A stretch of DNA of 64,000 nt from Streptomyces varsoviensis (lineage in GTDB: Bacteria > Actinomycetota > Actinomycetes > Streptomycetales > Streptomycetaceae): positions 1-64,000 of the forward strand of contig NZ_JOBF01000012.1 of NCBI RefSeq assembly GCF_000718635.1. Direction: 5' to 3'. The translations under genes were made by a program, and so were the position numbers. The notes below the pieces were generated by a model that searched no databases, had not been told where the DNA came from, and saw only the letters and a program-made list of their open reading frames with translations. Below are positions 53,435 through 63,954 of this stretch, one piece after another (positions within the stretch are counted from its first letter, which is position 1; every line of letters starts with the position of its first letter).

Positions 53435-55948
53435 CTACAGTTGGCCGACGTCCATGACCCGCACCACCGCACGCCCCTCCTCGTCGGAGGCGGCGAGGTC
53501 CACCTCGGCCGAGATGCCCCAGTCGTGGTCGCCGTTCGGGTCGGCGAAGGTCTGCCGCACCCGCCACAGCCGGTCCTCGGGCCGCTCCTCGATCCGCAGC
53601 AGCTTGGGGCCCCGCGCGTCCGGGCCGGTGCCCAGGTCCTCGTACTCGTCCCAGTAGGCGTCCATCGCCTCGCCCCACCGGTCCGCGTCCCATCCGGCGT
53701 CGGCGTCCATCTCGCCGAGTTCCTCCACCTTGTCGAGCGCGGCGAGCTCGACGCGGCGGAACATGGCGTTGCGCACCAGCACCCGGAAGGCGCGGCCGTT
53801 CGCCGTGACCGGCTTGACCTGGTCGGCGCGCTCCTGGGCCTCCTCGGCGGTCTCGTCCTCCGGGTTGGCGAGCTGTTCCCACTCGTCGAGGAGGCTGGAG
53901 TCGACCTGCCGCACCATCTCGCCGAGCCAGGCGATGAGGTCCTGGAAGTCATCGGACTTCAGGTCGTCCGGGACGGTGTGGTCCAGCGCCTTGTACGCGC
54001 TGGCGAGGTAGCGCAGCACGATGCCCTCGGTGCGCGCGAGGTCGTAGAAGGCGGTGAACTCCGTGAACGTCATGGCCCGCTCGTACATGTCGCGGATGAC
54101 GGACTTCGGCGACAGCGGGTGGTCGCCGACCCACGGGTGGCTCTTGCGGTAGAGCCCGTAGGCGTGGAAGAGCAGTTCCTCCAGCGGCTTGGGGTACGTC
54201 ACGTCCTGGAGCCGCTCCATGCGGTCCTCGTACTCGACGCCGTCCGCCTTCATCAGCGCGATCGCCTCGCCGCGCGCCTTGTTCTGCTGCGCCGCGAGGA
54301 TCTGCCGCGGATCGTCGAGCGTGGACTCGACCACGGAAACCATGTCCAGGGCGTAGGAGGGGGATTCGGGGTCCAGGAGCTCGAAGGCCGCGAGCGCGAA
54401 GGTGGACAGCGGCTGGTTGAGCGCGAAGTTCTGCTGGAGGTCGACCGTCAGCCGGACGATCCGGCCCTCCGCGTCGGGCTCGTCGAGCCGCTCGACGACG
54501 CCGCCGTCGACCAGCGAGCGGTAGATGGCGATGGCCCGCCGGATGTCCCGGAGCTGGTTCCGGCGCGGCTCGTGGTTGTCCTCCAGCAGGTGGCGCATGG
54601 CCTCGAAGGCGTTGCCGGGGCGGGCGATGACCGACAGGAGCATCGCGTGCGTGACACGGAAACGCGAGGTCAGCGGCTCGGGCTCGGAGGCGATCAGCTT
54701 CTCGAAGGTGTTCTCGCCCCAGTTGACGAAGCCTTCGGGCGCCTTCTTGCGGACCACCTTGCGGCGCTTCTTCGGGTCGTCACCCGCCTTGGCGAGTGCC
54801 TTCTCGTTCTCGACGACGTGCTCGGGGGCCTGCGCCACGACGAACCCGGCCGTGTCGAAGCCCGCCCGTCCGGCCCGCCCGGCGATCTGGTGGAACTCCC
54901 GCGCGCGCAGCGTCCGTACCCGCTGGCCGTCGTATTTCGTCAGCGCCGTGAACAGCACCGTGCGGATCGGCACATTGACGCCCACGCCGAGCGTGTCCGT
55001 ACCGCAGATGACCTTCAGCAGCCCGGCCTGGGCCAGCCGCTCGACCAGCCGCCGGTACTTCGGCAGCATCCCCGCGTGGTGCACGCCGATGCCGTGCCGT
55101 ACGTAGCGGGAGAGGTTCCGGCCGAACTTGGTGGTGAACCGGAAATTGCCGATCAGCTTGGCGATCTCGTCCTTCTCCGCGCGCGTGCACATATTGATGC
55201 TCATCAGCGCCTGTGCCCGTTCCACGGCCGCCGCCTGGGTGAAGTGCACGATGTAGACGGGCGCCTGGTGGGTGTCCAGCAGCTCGGTGAGCGTCTCCGT
55301 CAGCGGCGTCGTGCGGTATTCGTAGCTGAGCGGCACGGGCCGGGTCGCCGACCGCACGACCGCGGTGGGCCGGCCGGTGCGGCGGGTCAGGTCCTCCTCG
55401 AACCGCTGCACGTCGCCGAGGGTCGCCGACATCAGCACGAACTGCGCCTGCGGGAGTTCCAGCAGCGGGATCTGCCAGGCCCAGCCCCGGTCCGGCTCGG
55501 CGTAGAAGTGGAACTCGTCCATCACGACCTGGCCGATGTCGGCGTCCTTGCCGTCCCGCAGCGCGATCGAGGCGAGCACCTCGGCCGTGCAGCAGATGAC
55601 GGGCGCGTCGGCGTTGACGGAGGCGTCGCCGGTGAGCATGCCGACGTTCTCGGTGCCGAAGAGCTTGCACAGGTCGAAGAACTTCTCCGAGACCAGCGCC
55701 TTGATCGGGGCGGTGTAGAAGGTCACCTGATCGTCGGCGAGCGCGGCGAAGTGGGCGCCGGCCGCGACCAGGCTCTTACCGGAGCCGGTCGGCGTCGACA
55801 AGATGACGTTGGCTCCGGAGACCACCTCGATCAGCGCTTCCTCTTGAGCGGGGTACAGCATGATGCCCCGCTCCTCGGCCCAGCCGGAGAAAGCTTCGAA
55901 GAGGGCATCGGGGTCGGCGGTGCTCGGCATCTGATCGATAAGGGTCAC
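53435..55948 (-). CDS. DEAD/DEAH-box helicase with DUF3516
   Basis: An 837-residue superfamily 2 helicase: Walker A STPTGSGKSL (about 50), DEFH box VVMDEFHFY, motif III LMSATLG, motif VI QIAGRAGRAG, then a DUF3516 C-terminal half (from about 410). The family is a Ski2-like actinobacterial protein of unclear RNA or DNA role. GTG 55948 is chosen over 56008 because ADPDALFEAFSGWAEERGI is the usual beginning. Confidence 0.93.
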   Translation of the reverse strand: MTLIDQMPSTADPDALFEAFSGWAEERGIMLYPAQEEALIEVVSGANVILSTPTGSGKSLVAAGAHFAALADDQVTFYTAPIKALVSEKFFDLCKLFGTENVGMLTGDASVNADAPVICCTAEVLASIALRDGKDADIGQVVMDEFHFYAEPDRGWAWQIPLLELPQAQFVLMSATLGDVQRFEEDLTRRTGRPTAVVRSATRPVPLSYEYRTTPLTETLTELLDTHQAPVYIVHFTQAAAVERAQALMSINMCTRAEKDEIAKLIGNFRFTTKFGRNLSRYVRHGIGVHHAGMLPKYRRLVERLAQAGLLKVICGTDTLGVGVNVPIRTVLFTALTKYDGQRVRTLRAREFHQIAGRAGRAGFDTAGFVVAQAPEHVVENEKALAKAGDDPKKRRKVVRKKAPEGFVNWGENTFEKLIASEPEPLTSRFRVTHAMLLSVIARPGNAFEAMRHLLEDNHEPRRNQLRDIRRAIAIYRSLVDGGVVERLDEPDAEGRIVRLTVDLQQNFALNQPLSTFALAAFELLDPESPSYALDMVSVVESTLDDPRQILAAQQNKARGEAIALMKADGVEYEDRMERLQDVTYPKPLEELLFHAYGLYRKSHPWVGDHPLSPKSVIRDMYERAMTFTEFTAFYDLARTEGIVLRYLASAYKALDHTVPDDLKSDDFQDLIAWLGEMVRQVDSSLLDEWEQLANPEDETAEEAQERADQVKPVTANGRAFRVLVRNAMFRRVELAALDKVEELGEMDADAGWDADRWGEAMDAYWDEYEDLGTGPDARGPKLLRIEERPEDRLWRVRQTFADPNGDHDWGISAEVDLAASDEEGRAVVRVMDVGQL

Positions 55949-56081
55949 GCCCCCATACTGCCTGCCTCGGGGCCGTGCGCGGGAACCGGCCGGTTCTGCG
56001 GTGATCATCTGACGCTACGCTGTGTCGCCGACCGGGTGTCACCAATCCGAGGCGCCGGCTATCAAAGGGGTGGGAACGAGC

Positions 56082-56873
56082 ATGATGGGACCGGCGCACT
56101 CGCTGTCCGGGGCGGCGGCCTGGCTGGGGGTGGGCGCGGCCACCGCGGGCGCGGGCCATCCGATGCCCTGGCCGGTGCTCGTCGTCGGCGCGCTGATCAG
56201 CGCCGGGGCGGCGCTCGCCCCCGACCTCGACCACAAGGCGGCGACGATATCGCGGGCCTTCGGCCCGATCTCCCGCACCCTGTGCGAGGTCGTCGACAAA
56301 CTCTCGCACGCCGTCTACAAGGCCACCCGGATGCGCGGCGACGCACGGCGCTCCGGCGGCCACCGCACCCTGACCCACACCTGGCTGTGGGCGGTTCTCA
56401 TCGGCGCGGGCGCCTCGGCGCTGGCGATGACCGGGGGCCGCTGGGCGGTGCTCGGCATCCTCTTCGTCCACCTGGTGCTGGCCGTCGAGGGCCTGCTGTG
56501 GCGGATGGCCCGGACCTCCAGCGACGTCCTGGTCTGGCTGCTCGGCGCAACCAGCGCCTGGCTGCTCGCCGACATCCTGAACAAACCGGGCAACGGCTCG
56601 GACTGGCTGTTCTCCGGCCCCGGCCAGGAGTACCTGTGGCTGGGCCTGCCGATCATCCTGGGGGCGCTGGTCCACGACATCGGGGACGCGCTGACCGTGT
56701 CCGGCTGCCCGATCCTGTGGCCCATCCCCATCGGCCGCAAGCGGTGGCACCCGATAGGCCCCCCGAAGGGCATGCGCTTCCGGGCCGGGAGCTGGGTCGA
56801 GCTGAAGGTCCTCACACCGGTCTTCATGTTCCTGGGCGGCCTCGGCGGGCTGGGCGCGCTCGACTACATCTGA
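56082..56873 (+). CDS. YdjM/DUF457-type membrane-bound metal-dependent hydrolase
   Basis: A 263-residue protein with five or so helices. The family motif is MGPAHSLSGAAAW, followed by APDLDHKAAT, GGHRTLTHTWLWA and LGALVHDIGDALT: conserved His/Asp pairs for metal. Function of the family is only predicted. ATG 56082 and 56085 are adjacent; either may be used. Confidence 0.9.
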   Translation: MMGPAHSLSGAAAWLGVGAATAGAGHPMPWPVLVVGALISAGAALAPDLDHKAATISRAFGPISRTLCEVVDKLSHAVYKATRMRGDARRSGGHRTLTHTWLWAVLIGAGASALAMTGGRWAVLGILFVHLVLAVEGLLWRMARTSSDVLVWLLGATSAWLLADILNKPGNGSDWLFSGPGQEYLWLGLPIILGALVHDIGDALTVSGCPILWPIPIGRKRWHPIGPPKGMRFRAGSWVELKVLTPVFMFLGGLGGLGALDYI

Positions 56874-56923
56874 CCGCGCCCAGCCCCCTATCCCCGGACC
56901 TCCGGTGCCGGTCCGGCCGGCGG

Positions 56924-58705
56924 CTACTGGTGCCAGGAGCGCCACAGCGCCGCGTACGCGCCGTCGGCGGCGACCAGCTCGTCGTGGCTGCCCAGCTCGC
57001 TGATGCGGCCGTCCGCGACGACCGCGATGACGTCCGCGTCGTGCGCCGTGTGCAGGCGGTGCGCGATCGCCACGACCGTACGGCCCTCCAGCACCCGGGC
57101 CAGCGACCGCTCCAGGTGCCGGGCCGCGCGGGGGTCGAGGAGCGAGGTCGCCTCGTCCAGGACGAGCGTGTGCGGGTCGGCGAGGACCAGGCGCGCCAAG
57201 GCCACCTGCTGGGCCTGCGCCGGGGTGAGCGCGGTGCCGCCCGAGCCCACCTCGGTGTCCAGCTCCTCGTCGAGGGCGCGCGCCCAGCCGTCGGCGTCGA
57301 CCGCGCCGAGGGCCGCCCACAGTTCCGCGTCGCTCGCGCCCGTCCTGGCCAGCAGCAGGTTGTCGCGGAGCGAGCCGACGAAGACGTGGTGCTCCTGGTT
57401 GACCAGCGCGACGTGCTCGCGCACCCGCTCGGCCGGCATCCGGGCCAGCTCCGCACCGCCGAGCGTCACCTCTCCGGTGCGCGGCGCGTAGATCCCCGCG
57501 ATCAGGCGGCCGAGCGTGGATTTCCCCGCCCCGGACGGTCCGACCAGCGCGAGCCGGGTGCCCGGCCGTACGTCGAGCGAGACATCGTGGAGCACGTCGT
57601 GGCCGGACCGGTAGCCGAAGTGGACCTCGTCGGCGCGGACGTGCCTGCCGTCGGGGGCCACCCGGCCGTCGGCGTCCTCCGGTTCGATCTCCCGCACGCC
57701 CACCAGCCGCGCCAGCGACACCTGGGCCACTTGGAGCTCGTCGTACCAGCGCAGGATGAGGCCGATGGGGTCGATCAACATCTGGGCGAGGAGGGCGCCC
57801 GTGGTGAGCTGCCCCACCGAGATCCAGCCCCACAGCACGAAGACGCCGCCGAGGATCAGCACGGTGCCGAAGAGCAGCGCGTGCGACATGTTGATCACCG
57901 GGAAGAGCACCGTGCGCAGCCACATCGTGTAGCGCTCCCACTGGGTCCACTCCTTGACCCGTTGGTCGGAGAGGGCCACCCGGCGCGCGCCCAGCCGGTG
58001 CGCCTCCACGGTGCGTCCGGCGTCCACCGTCTCGGTGAGCGCCGCGGCGACCGCGGCGTAGCCGGCGGCCTCCGAGCGGTAGGCGCTCGGGGCCCGGCGG
58101 AAGTACCAGCGACCGCCGACGACCAGCACCGGCACGGCGACCAGCGCGCACAGCGCGAGCGGCGGCGCGGTCAGGCCCAGCGCGCCGAGCAGCAGCGCCA
58201 CCCACACCACGCCGATGGCGAGCTGCGGCACGGCCTCCCGCATCGCCTCCGCCAGCCGGTCGATGTCCGTGGTGATCCGGGACAGCAGGTCGCCCGTCCC
58301 GGCGCGCTCCAGCACGCCCGGCGGCAGTGCCACGGACCGCACGAGGAAGTCCTCGCGCAGATCCGCCAGCATCTCCTCGCCGAGCACCGAACCGCGCAGC
58401 CGCACCATGTGCGTGAACACGCTCTGCACGGCCAGGGCGACCGCGAACAGCGAGATGGTGCGCCCCAGATGCAGGTCCTCCGTACCCTCGGACAGGTCCT
58501 CCACGAGGCCGCCCAGCAGATACGGGCCGATCATGGACGCGAGGACGGCGACGGCGTTCACCGTCACCAGCACCACGAAGGCCCTCCGGTGCCTGCGCAG
58601 CAGTTCGCCGACGTACGCCCGTACGGTCCGGGGCGTGCCGACCGGCAGGGTCGTCGCCGACTCCGGGGCGGCGGGGTCGTGCGCCGGCGGCGCGACGCCG
58701 ATCAT
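56924..58705 (-). CDS. ABC exporter half, catalytic subunit
   Basis: A 593-residue fused transmembrane-ATPase protein (six helices in about 35-310). The nucleotide domain is canonical: GPSGAGKSTLGRL, Q-loop NQEHHV, LTPAQAQQVALAR in place of the usual LSGGQ signature, LVLDEATS and H-loop AIAHRL. Since the signature deviates and the partner's Walker A deviates, the pair likely forms one consensus and one degenerate site. It overlaps the partner by four bases. Confidence 0.93.
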   Translation of the reverse strand: MIGVAPPAHDPAAPESATTLPVGTPRTVRAYVGELLRRHRRAFVVLVTVNAVAVLASMIGPYLLGGLVEDLSEGTEDLHLGRTISLFAVALAVQSVFTHMVRLRGSVLGEEMLADLREDFLVRSVALPPGVLERAGTGDLLSRITTDIDRLAEAMREAVPQLAIGVVWVALLLGALGLTAPPLALCALVAVPVLVVGGRWYFRRAPSAYRSEAAGYAAVAAALTETVDAGRTVEAHRLGARRVALSDQRVKEWTQWERYTMWLRTVLFPVINMSHALLFGTVLILGGVFVLWGWISVGQLTTGALLAQMLIDPIGLILRWYDELQVAQVSLARLVGVREIEPEDADGRVAPDGRHVRADEVHFGYRSGHDVLHDVSLDVRPGTRLALVGPSGAGKSTLGRLIAGIYAPRTGEVTLGGAELARMPAERVREHVALVNQEHHVFVGSLRDNLLLARTGASDAELWAALGAVDADGWARALDEELDTEVGSGGTALTPAQAQQVALARLVLADPHTLVLDEATSLLDPRAARHLERSLARVLEGRTVVAIAHRLHTAHDADVIAVVADGRISELGSHDELVAADGAYAALWRSWHQ

Positions 58706-60549
58706 GCGGACTCCTCGATCTGCTCATTCTCGTTGAGCCGCGTCAGCTCGTCATCCAGCTCCGCGGCGGGTACGGGGTCCGGCTCGTCGTCGGTCTCGCG
58801 GGTGACGACCGCGCGGTACGCGGGGTCGGTGCGCAGCAGTTCCCGGTGCGCGCCCACGGCCGCCACCGCGCCGTCGCGCACGAACACCACGCGGTCGGCC
58901 CGGTCGAGGAGGAGCGGGCTGGAGGAGAACACCACCGTGGTGCGGCCCTCGCGCAGCGACCGCAGCCCCTCCGCGATCCGCGCCTCGGTATGCGAGTCGA
59001 CCGCGGAGGTCGGCTCGTCCAGCACCAGCACCTCCGGGTCGGTCACCAGCGACCGGGCCAGGGCCAGCCGCTGGCGCTGGCCGCCGGAGAGCGAGCGGCC
59101 CCGCTCGGTGATACGGGTCCGCATCGGGTCGCCGGAGTCGTCCGCGGACGCCTGGGCGAGCGCGGTCAGCACGTCGCCGCACTGGGCTGCGGCCAGCGCG
59201 GTCTCGGCGGGGACATTCCCCGAGGCGGGCACGTCGAGGAGTTCGGCGAGGGTCCCGGACAGCAGCACCGGGTCCTTGTCCTGGACGAGGACGGCGGCCC
59301 GGGCCGCGTCCAGCGGCACCTCGTCCAGGGCGACGCCGCCGAGCCGCGCGGAGGCGGCCGCGGAGTCCTGCGTGCTGTGCCCGCCGAGCCGTTCGGCGAG
59401 CCGGCCCGCGGCGTCCGGGTCGCCGCAGACCACCGCGGTCAGCTCCCCGGCCGGGGCCCGCAGACCGCTGGCGGGGTCGTACAGATCACCGGTGAGCCGT
59501 TCGCCGTCCGGTCCGGGGCCGCCCCGCTCCGGCTCCCGGCCGCCCGGGTCGGTGACGCGCTCCAGCGCCAGCACCCGGGCCGCGCGCTGGGCGGACGGCC
59601 GGGAGAAGGAGTAGGCCATCGCGATCTCCTCGAACTGCCGCAAGGGGAACAGCAGAAAGGTGACCGTGCCATAGACCGTGACCAGCTCGCCGACGCTGAT
59701 GTGTCCGTCCCGCGCGAGCCCGACGCCGTACCAGACCACCCCGATCAGCAGCAGTCCGGGCAGCGCCACCTGCACCGCCGCGATCAGCGCCCACATGCGG
59801 GCGCTGCGCACGGCCGCCCGGCGCACCTCCTGGGAGGCGCGGCGGTAGCGGGACAGGAACAGGTCCTCGCCGCCGATGCCGCGCAGCACGCGGAGCCCGG
59901 CGACGGTGTCCGTGGCGAGTTCGGTGGCCCGCCCCGCCTTGTCGCGCTGTTCGTCGGCGCGCCGCGTCGCGCGCGGCAGCAGCGGCAGCACGGCCAGCGT
60001 CAGCACGGGCACCCCGACCGCCAGCAGCCAGCCGATCCGGGGCTCGTAGACGATCAGCGCCACGCAGACGGCGACCGTGGTGATCAGGGCCGCCGTGAAG
60101 CGGGAGAACGCCTCGACGAACCAGCCGATCTTCTCCACGTCACCCGTGGAGACGGCCACCACCTCGCCCGCCGCGACCTGCCGGGTCAGCGTGGAGCCCA
60201 ACTGGGCCGTCTTGCGGGCGAGAAGCTGCTGCACTCGCGCCGAGGCGAGGATCCAGTTGCTCACGCTGACCCGGTGCAGCATGGTGTCGCCCAGTGTCAT
60301 GAGGATGCCGATCAGCGCCATCAGGCCGCCCGCGAGCGCCAGTCGGGCGCCGGAGCGATCGGAGACGGCCTGCACGGCCACGCCCACGGCGGCGGGGAAG
60401 AAGGCCACGGCGGCCATGTGGAGCGTTCCCCAGAGCGCGGCCTTGATCTGGCCGCCCAGTTGGTTGCTGCCCAGCCACAGCAGGAAACGCGGGCCGGAAC
60501 GTACGTCCGGTCGGCCGGGATCGGTATACGGAAGGTCTCTGATCTGCAT
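58702..60549 (-). CDS. ABC exporter half with degenerate nucleotide site
   Basis: A 615-residue partner, also six helices then an ATPase domain. Walker A reads VVCGDPDAAGRLAERL, without the GK(S/T). The signature LSGGQRQRLALARSL is perfect and Walker B VLVLDEPTSAVD intact, but the H-loop is FSSSPLLLDRAD, lacking the histidine. So its P-loop is probably inactive while its signature completes the partner's ATP site. Substrate is unknown. Confidence 0.93.
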   Translation of the reverse strand: MQIRDLPYTDPGRPDVRSGPRFLLWLGSNQLGGQIKAALWGTLHMAAVAFFPAAVGVAVQAVSDRSGARLALAGGLMALIGILMTLGDTMLHRVSVSNWILASARVQQLLARKTAQLGSTLTRQVAAGEVVAVSTGDVEKIGWFVEAFSRFTAALITTVAVCVALIVYEPRIGWLLAVGVPVLTLAVLPLLPRATRRADEQRDKAGRATELATDTVAGLRVLRGIGGEDLFLSRYRRASQEVRRAAVRSARMWALIAAVQVALPGLLLIGVVWYGVGLARDGHISVGELVTVYGTVTFLLFPLRQFEEIAMAYSFSRPSAQRAARVLALERVTDPGGREPERGGPGPDGERLTGDLYDPASGLRAPAGELTAVVCGDPDAAGRLAERLGGHSTQDSAAASARLGGVALDEVPLDAARAAVLVQDKDPVLLSGTLAELLDVPASGNVPAETALAAAQCGDVLTALAQASADDSGDPMRTRITERGRSLSGGQRQRLALARSLVTDPEVLVLDEPTSAVDSHTEARIAEGLRSLREGRTTVVFSSSPLLLDRADRVVFVRDGAVAAVGAHRELLRTDPAYRAVVTRETDDEPDPVPAAELDDELTRLNENEQIEESA

Positions 60550-60710
60550 GGCATCTCACGGGTAGCGGTGCGCCGGCGGGTAGCCGTGAAAGGTTCGCCG
60601 TATTCGCCGTCCGAATTCAACTGGTTATCCGGAGTGAGCGGCCTGGCGCGGCCACGGGGCGCTGCCCCGAAGCGGCCCGGGGGCGGCGGCGCGGGTGAGA
60701 CGCGGCGGCG

Positions 60711-60739
60711 GGGCCCGGCCGCGCGGGGCGGCCGGGCCC
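60711..60739. terminator. Terminator hairpin after the GH109-like gene
   Basis: Perfect 12-bp stem (60711-60722 with 60728-60739) and five-base loop, five bases beyond the stop at 60745. Confidence 0.85.
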
Positions 60740-60744
60740 ATGGC

Positions 60745-62205
60745 TCACTCCTCGGGCTTCCGCGAATCCATGCCCGGCCGCTTGTGCCGCCACAGGCCGC
60801 GGGTGAAGTCGGGGAATTCCTGCGGCGCGCCCTTCGCCTTGATGGAGGCGTTGCTCAGCGGAACGGGCGCGGTCCAGGTCGCCGCGTCGTACACGTCGAA
60901 GTCCGGGACCAGGCCCAGCCGCAGGGACTGCATCAGCCGGAAGATGAGGATGTAGTCCATGCCGCCGTGCCCGCCGGGCGGGTTGGCGTGCTCCTTCCAC
61001 AGCCAGTGGTCCCAGTGGGCGTACTTCCCGAAGTCGCCCCACTGGTCGTCGGTGTGGTCCGGCTCGATGTAGATCCGCTCCGGGTAGTCCTCGAAGAGGC
61101 CCTTCGTGCCGCCGAGGCTGTTGACGCGGCTGTAGGGGTGCGGGGTCGAGACGTCGTGCTCCAGCCGGATCACCCGGCCCTTGGCCGTCTGGATGAGGCT
61201 GATGGTCCGGTCGGCCTCGATGTACGACTCCTTCCACGAGGGGTCGCCCGGCGGCACGTGCTCCTTGCGGTAGGCGGCGAGCCCCAGGGAGGGGGAGCCG
61301 ACGCTGGTGATCCGTACGGCGCGGTCGCCCCGGTTGACGTCCAGGTAGTTGGCGACGGGGCCGAGGCCGTGGGTGGAGTAGATGTCGCCGCGCAGCCGGG
61401 TGTGCCACTGCCGCCGCCACCCGTTCTCGTAGTAGACGGGGTCGAAGAGCAGGGCGCGCAGATCGTGGTTGTACGCGCCCGCGGCGTGCAGCAGGTCTCC
61501 GAAGAGCCCCGCGTGCGCCATTCGCAGCACCCGCATCTCGTTCCTGCCGTAGCAGCAGTTCTCCAACTGCATACAGTGCCGCCGGGTGCGCTCGGAGAGG
61601 TTCACCAGCTCCCAGAGCTGGTGGAGTTCCATCGCCAACGGGCACTCCACGCCGACGTGCTTGCCGCTCAGCATCGCCGTGCGGCACATCTCGAAGTGCC
61701 AGTCCCAGGAGGTGGCGACGTAGACGAAGTCGATGTCCCCGCGCGCGCAGAGGTTCTCGAAGTCGTCCTCGCCGTTGGTGTAGACGGCGGGCATGGGCTG
61801 GCCCGCGGCGGTCACCTTGGCCGCGGCCCGCGCGGCCTTCTCCTTGACGATGTCGCAGAGCGCGACGACTCGCACCCCCGGCACCGCGAGAAACAGGTCG
61901 ATCATGCTGCCGCCGCGGTTGCCGAGCCCGATGAGACCGACGCGGACCGTGGACCGGCGCTCGAACGGCACTCCGATCATCGTGGGCCCCCGCCGCTTCG
62001 GCTCGGCGGACAGATCTTCGGCCGCGGGCGCGCTCTGGGCCGCGGGTCTGCCGCCGGGCGCGGAGCCTGCGCTGTCGGCGGCGGCGCTCTGGGCGCTGAG
62101 CCCGCCGAGCCCCAGGCCGGCGCCGGCGGCGCCCGCCGTCCAGAGCAGGGAGCGGCGGCTGGGACCGGGTTCTTCGCCGTGGTTCTGCGGTGCTGCCTCG
62201 TTCAT
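60745..62205 (-). CDS. Tat-exported Gfo/Idh/MocA protein, GH109-like
   Basis: A 486-residue protein with a twin-arginine signal ([21 protein letters not shown]) and a dinucleotide fold starting [12 protein letters not shown] (about 88-100). [44 protein letters not shown] and [16 protein letters not shown] resemble family GH109 alpha-N-acetylgalactosaminidases, which use NAD redox for glycoside cleavage. Tat export fits delivery of the folded protein with bound NAD. The exact glycosidic substrate is not fixed. GGAGGGTCG precedes the ATG. Confidence 0.85.
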   Translation of the reverse strand: MNEAAPQNHGEEPGPSRRSLLWTAGAAGAGLGLGGLSAQSAAADSAGSAPGGRPAAQSAPAAEDLSAEPKRRGPTMIGVPFERRSTVRVGLIGLGNRGGSMIDLFLAVPGVRVVALCDIVKEKAARAAAKVTAAGQPMPAVYTNGEDDFENLCARGDIDFVYVATSWDWHFEMCRTAMLSGKHVGVECPLAMELHQLWELVNLSERTRRHCMQLENCCYGRNEMRVLRMAHAGLFGDLLHAAGAYNHDLRALLFDPVYYENGWRRQWHTRLRGDIYSTHGLGPVANYLDVNRGDRAVRITSVGSPSLGLAAYRKEHVPPGDPSWKESYIEADRTISLIQTAKGRVIRLEHDVSTPHPYSRVNSLGGTKGLFEDYPERIYIEPDHTDDQWGDFGKYAHWDHWLWKEHANPPGGHGGMDYILIFRLMQSLRLGLVPDFDVYDAATWTAPVPLSNASIKAKGAPQEFPDFTRGLWRHKRPGMDSRKPEE

Positions 62206-62522
62206 CGACCCTCCAGGGGAGCTGACGGTGCGTGGCCTGCGCAGGAACTTCGGTCAGGACCATGACGGGTGGTGCGGCAGGTGCGCAAGAGGCCCAGGCG
62301 ATTCCCAAGGGCGAGCGAGGCGGTTCCGACGGCCGTACAGGGCGGTGGGCGACTGCGGTCCATGGCGATCGGCGGCGAGCGGCGGCCCCGTCGTATCCTC
62401 GGCGGTGCACCTTGACGTGTTCACCGCCGGACGGCAGTCTCCGTCCCAGAACCCCCACGGTGGCCTGGCGCGTGGCTGCCTTCGAGGGCACCAGCCGTGC
62501 CCGTACACCGAAGGAGCCGCAC
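62206..62522. other. 317-bp divergent promoter region
   Basis: No gene seen. A weak TTGACG-N17-CAGTCT (62412-62440, plus) could serve the amylase. No MalR-type operator or dre site was recognised. Confidence 0.4.
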
Positions 62523-63917
62523 GTGTACCTGCGCACCCGCGTCCTGCGCGGCGCCGTGGCCGGGCTGACCGCCGCCGCCTGCCTCGCCGCCATCGCCCCG
62601 GACTCCTCACGGGCCACTCCGGCAGGCGGAAAGACCGTCACCGCCACCCTCTTCGAGTGGAAGTACGACGCCGTGGCCCGCGCCTGCGCCGAATCGCTCG
62701 GCCCCGCGGGCTACGGCTACGTCGAGGTGTCGCCCGCCTCCGAACACATCCGGGGCGACCAGTGGTGGACCTCCTACCAGCCCGTCGGCTACCGCGTCGC
62801 GGGACGGCTCGGCGACCGGAACGCCTTCCGGAAGATGGTCGAGACCTGCCACGCGGCGGGCGTCAAAGTGATCGCCGACGCCGTCGTCAACCACATGTCG
62901 GCCGGATCGGGCACCGGCACCGGCGGCACGCCCTACACCAAGTACGACTACCCCGGCTACTACCAAGTCCAGGACTTCCACGGCTGCCGCAAGGACATCA
63001 ACGACTACCGCGACCGCGGCGACGTGCAGAACTGCCAGCTCGTCGGCCTCGCCGACCTCGACACCGGCAGTGCGTACGTACGCACCACCATCGCCCGATA
63101 CCTGGACGACCTGCGCTCGCTCGGGGTGGACGGCTTCCGCGTCGACGCCGCCAAACACATCGCCGCGGCCGACCTCGCCGCCATCAAGGCCAGCATGGCC
63201 GACCCGGGCTTCTGGGTGTCCGAGGTGATCTACGGCGCGGGCGAGGCCGTACAGCCCGAGGAGTACACCGGCATCGGGGACGTCGACGAGTTCCGCTACG
63301 GAACGCACCTCGAAGCCGCCTTCCGCAGCGGCGACCTGACGAGCCTCCGGCACATCGGCGACGCCAAGCTCAGCAGCGGCAGCGCCCGTACGTTCGTCGA
63401 CAACTGGGACACCGAGCGCAACGGCTCCACCCTCACCTACCGGGACTCGGCCGCCTACACCCTCGCCAACATCTTCATGCTCGCCTCGCCCTACGGCGCA
63501 CCCAACGTCTACTCCGGCTACGCCTGGACCGACCGGGACGCGGGCCCGCCGGACGGCGGCGCGGCGCGCTGCGACAACGCCGCCTGGACCTGCACGCACG
63601 CCCGGCCGGACATCACCGCGATGGTCGGCTTCCGCAATGCCGTCGCCGACGCCCCGCTGGCCAACTGGTGGGACGACGGCCGCGGTGCCATCGCCTTCAG
63701 CCGCGGCGACAAGGGATTCGTCGCCCTCAACAACGGCGACACCGCCGTCAGCCGGACCTTCGCCACCGGCCTGCCCGCCGGGACGTACCGCGATGTCGTC
63801 GCGGCACGACCGGACGACCGCGCGGGCGGCACGGTCACCGTCGCGGAGGACGGCACGGCGACCGTGACGGTGGGTGCCAAGAGCGCGCTGGCCCTGCACA
63901 TCGGCGCCCGGACGTAG
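62523..63917 (+). CDS. Secreted GH13 alpha-amylase
   Basis: A 464-residue extracellular alpha-amylase. Signal peptide about 1-32 ([20 protein letters not shown]). GH13 motifs: [20 protein letters not shown] (nucleophile Asp), FWVSEVIYG (acid Glu), [11 protein letters not shown] (transition-state Asp). [14 protein letters not shown] and [11 protein letters not shown] place it with Streptomyces amylases. No starch-binding domain. GTG 62523 follows AAGGAG. Confidence 0.96.
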   Translation: MYLRTRVLRGAVAGLTAAACLAAIAPDSSRATPAGGKTVTATLFEWKYDAVARACAESLGPAGYGYVEVSPASEHIRGDQWWTSYQPVGYRVAGRLGDRNAFRKMVETCHAAGVKVIADAVVNHMSAGSGTGTGGTPYTKYDYPGYYQVQDFHGCRKDINDYRDRGDVQNCQLVGLADLDTGSAYVRTTIARYLDDLRSLGVDGFRVDAAKHIAAADLAAIKASMADPGFWVSEVIYGAGEAVQPEEYTGIGDVDEFRYGTHLEAAFRSGDLTSLRHIGDAKLSSGSARTFVDNWDTERNGSTLTYRDSAAYTLANIFMLASPYGAPNVYSGYAWTDRDAGPPDGGAARCDNAAWTCTHARPDITAMVGFRNAVADAPLANWWDDGRGAIAFSRGDKGFVALNNGDTAVSRTFATGLPAGTYRDVVAARPDDRAGGTVTVAEDGTATVTVGAKSALALHIGART

Positions 63918-63954
63918 CGGCTACGGACGGCCCGGACGTAACGGCTACGGACGC
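63907..63954. repeat. 24-bp direct repeat after the amylase
   Basis: CCCGGACGTA(G/A)CGGCTACGG occurs at 63907 and 63931; the first copy spans the stop codon. The remaining bases to 64000 hold nothing recognised. Confidence 0.7.

Noticed and set aside
53075..59614. A 2179-codon open frame on the plus strand, and several other very long frames (for example 9688-11805, 58846-62265).
   Set aside because: They are antisense shadows of the helicase, ABC exporter and copA genes, caused by high third-position GC; their translations are Arg/Pro/Ala-rich without any domain.
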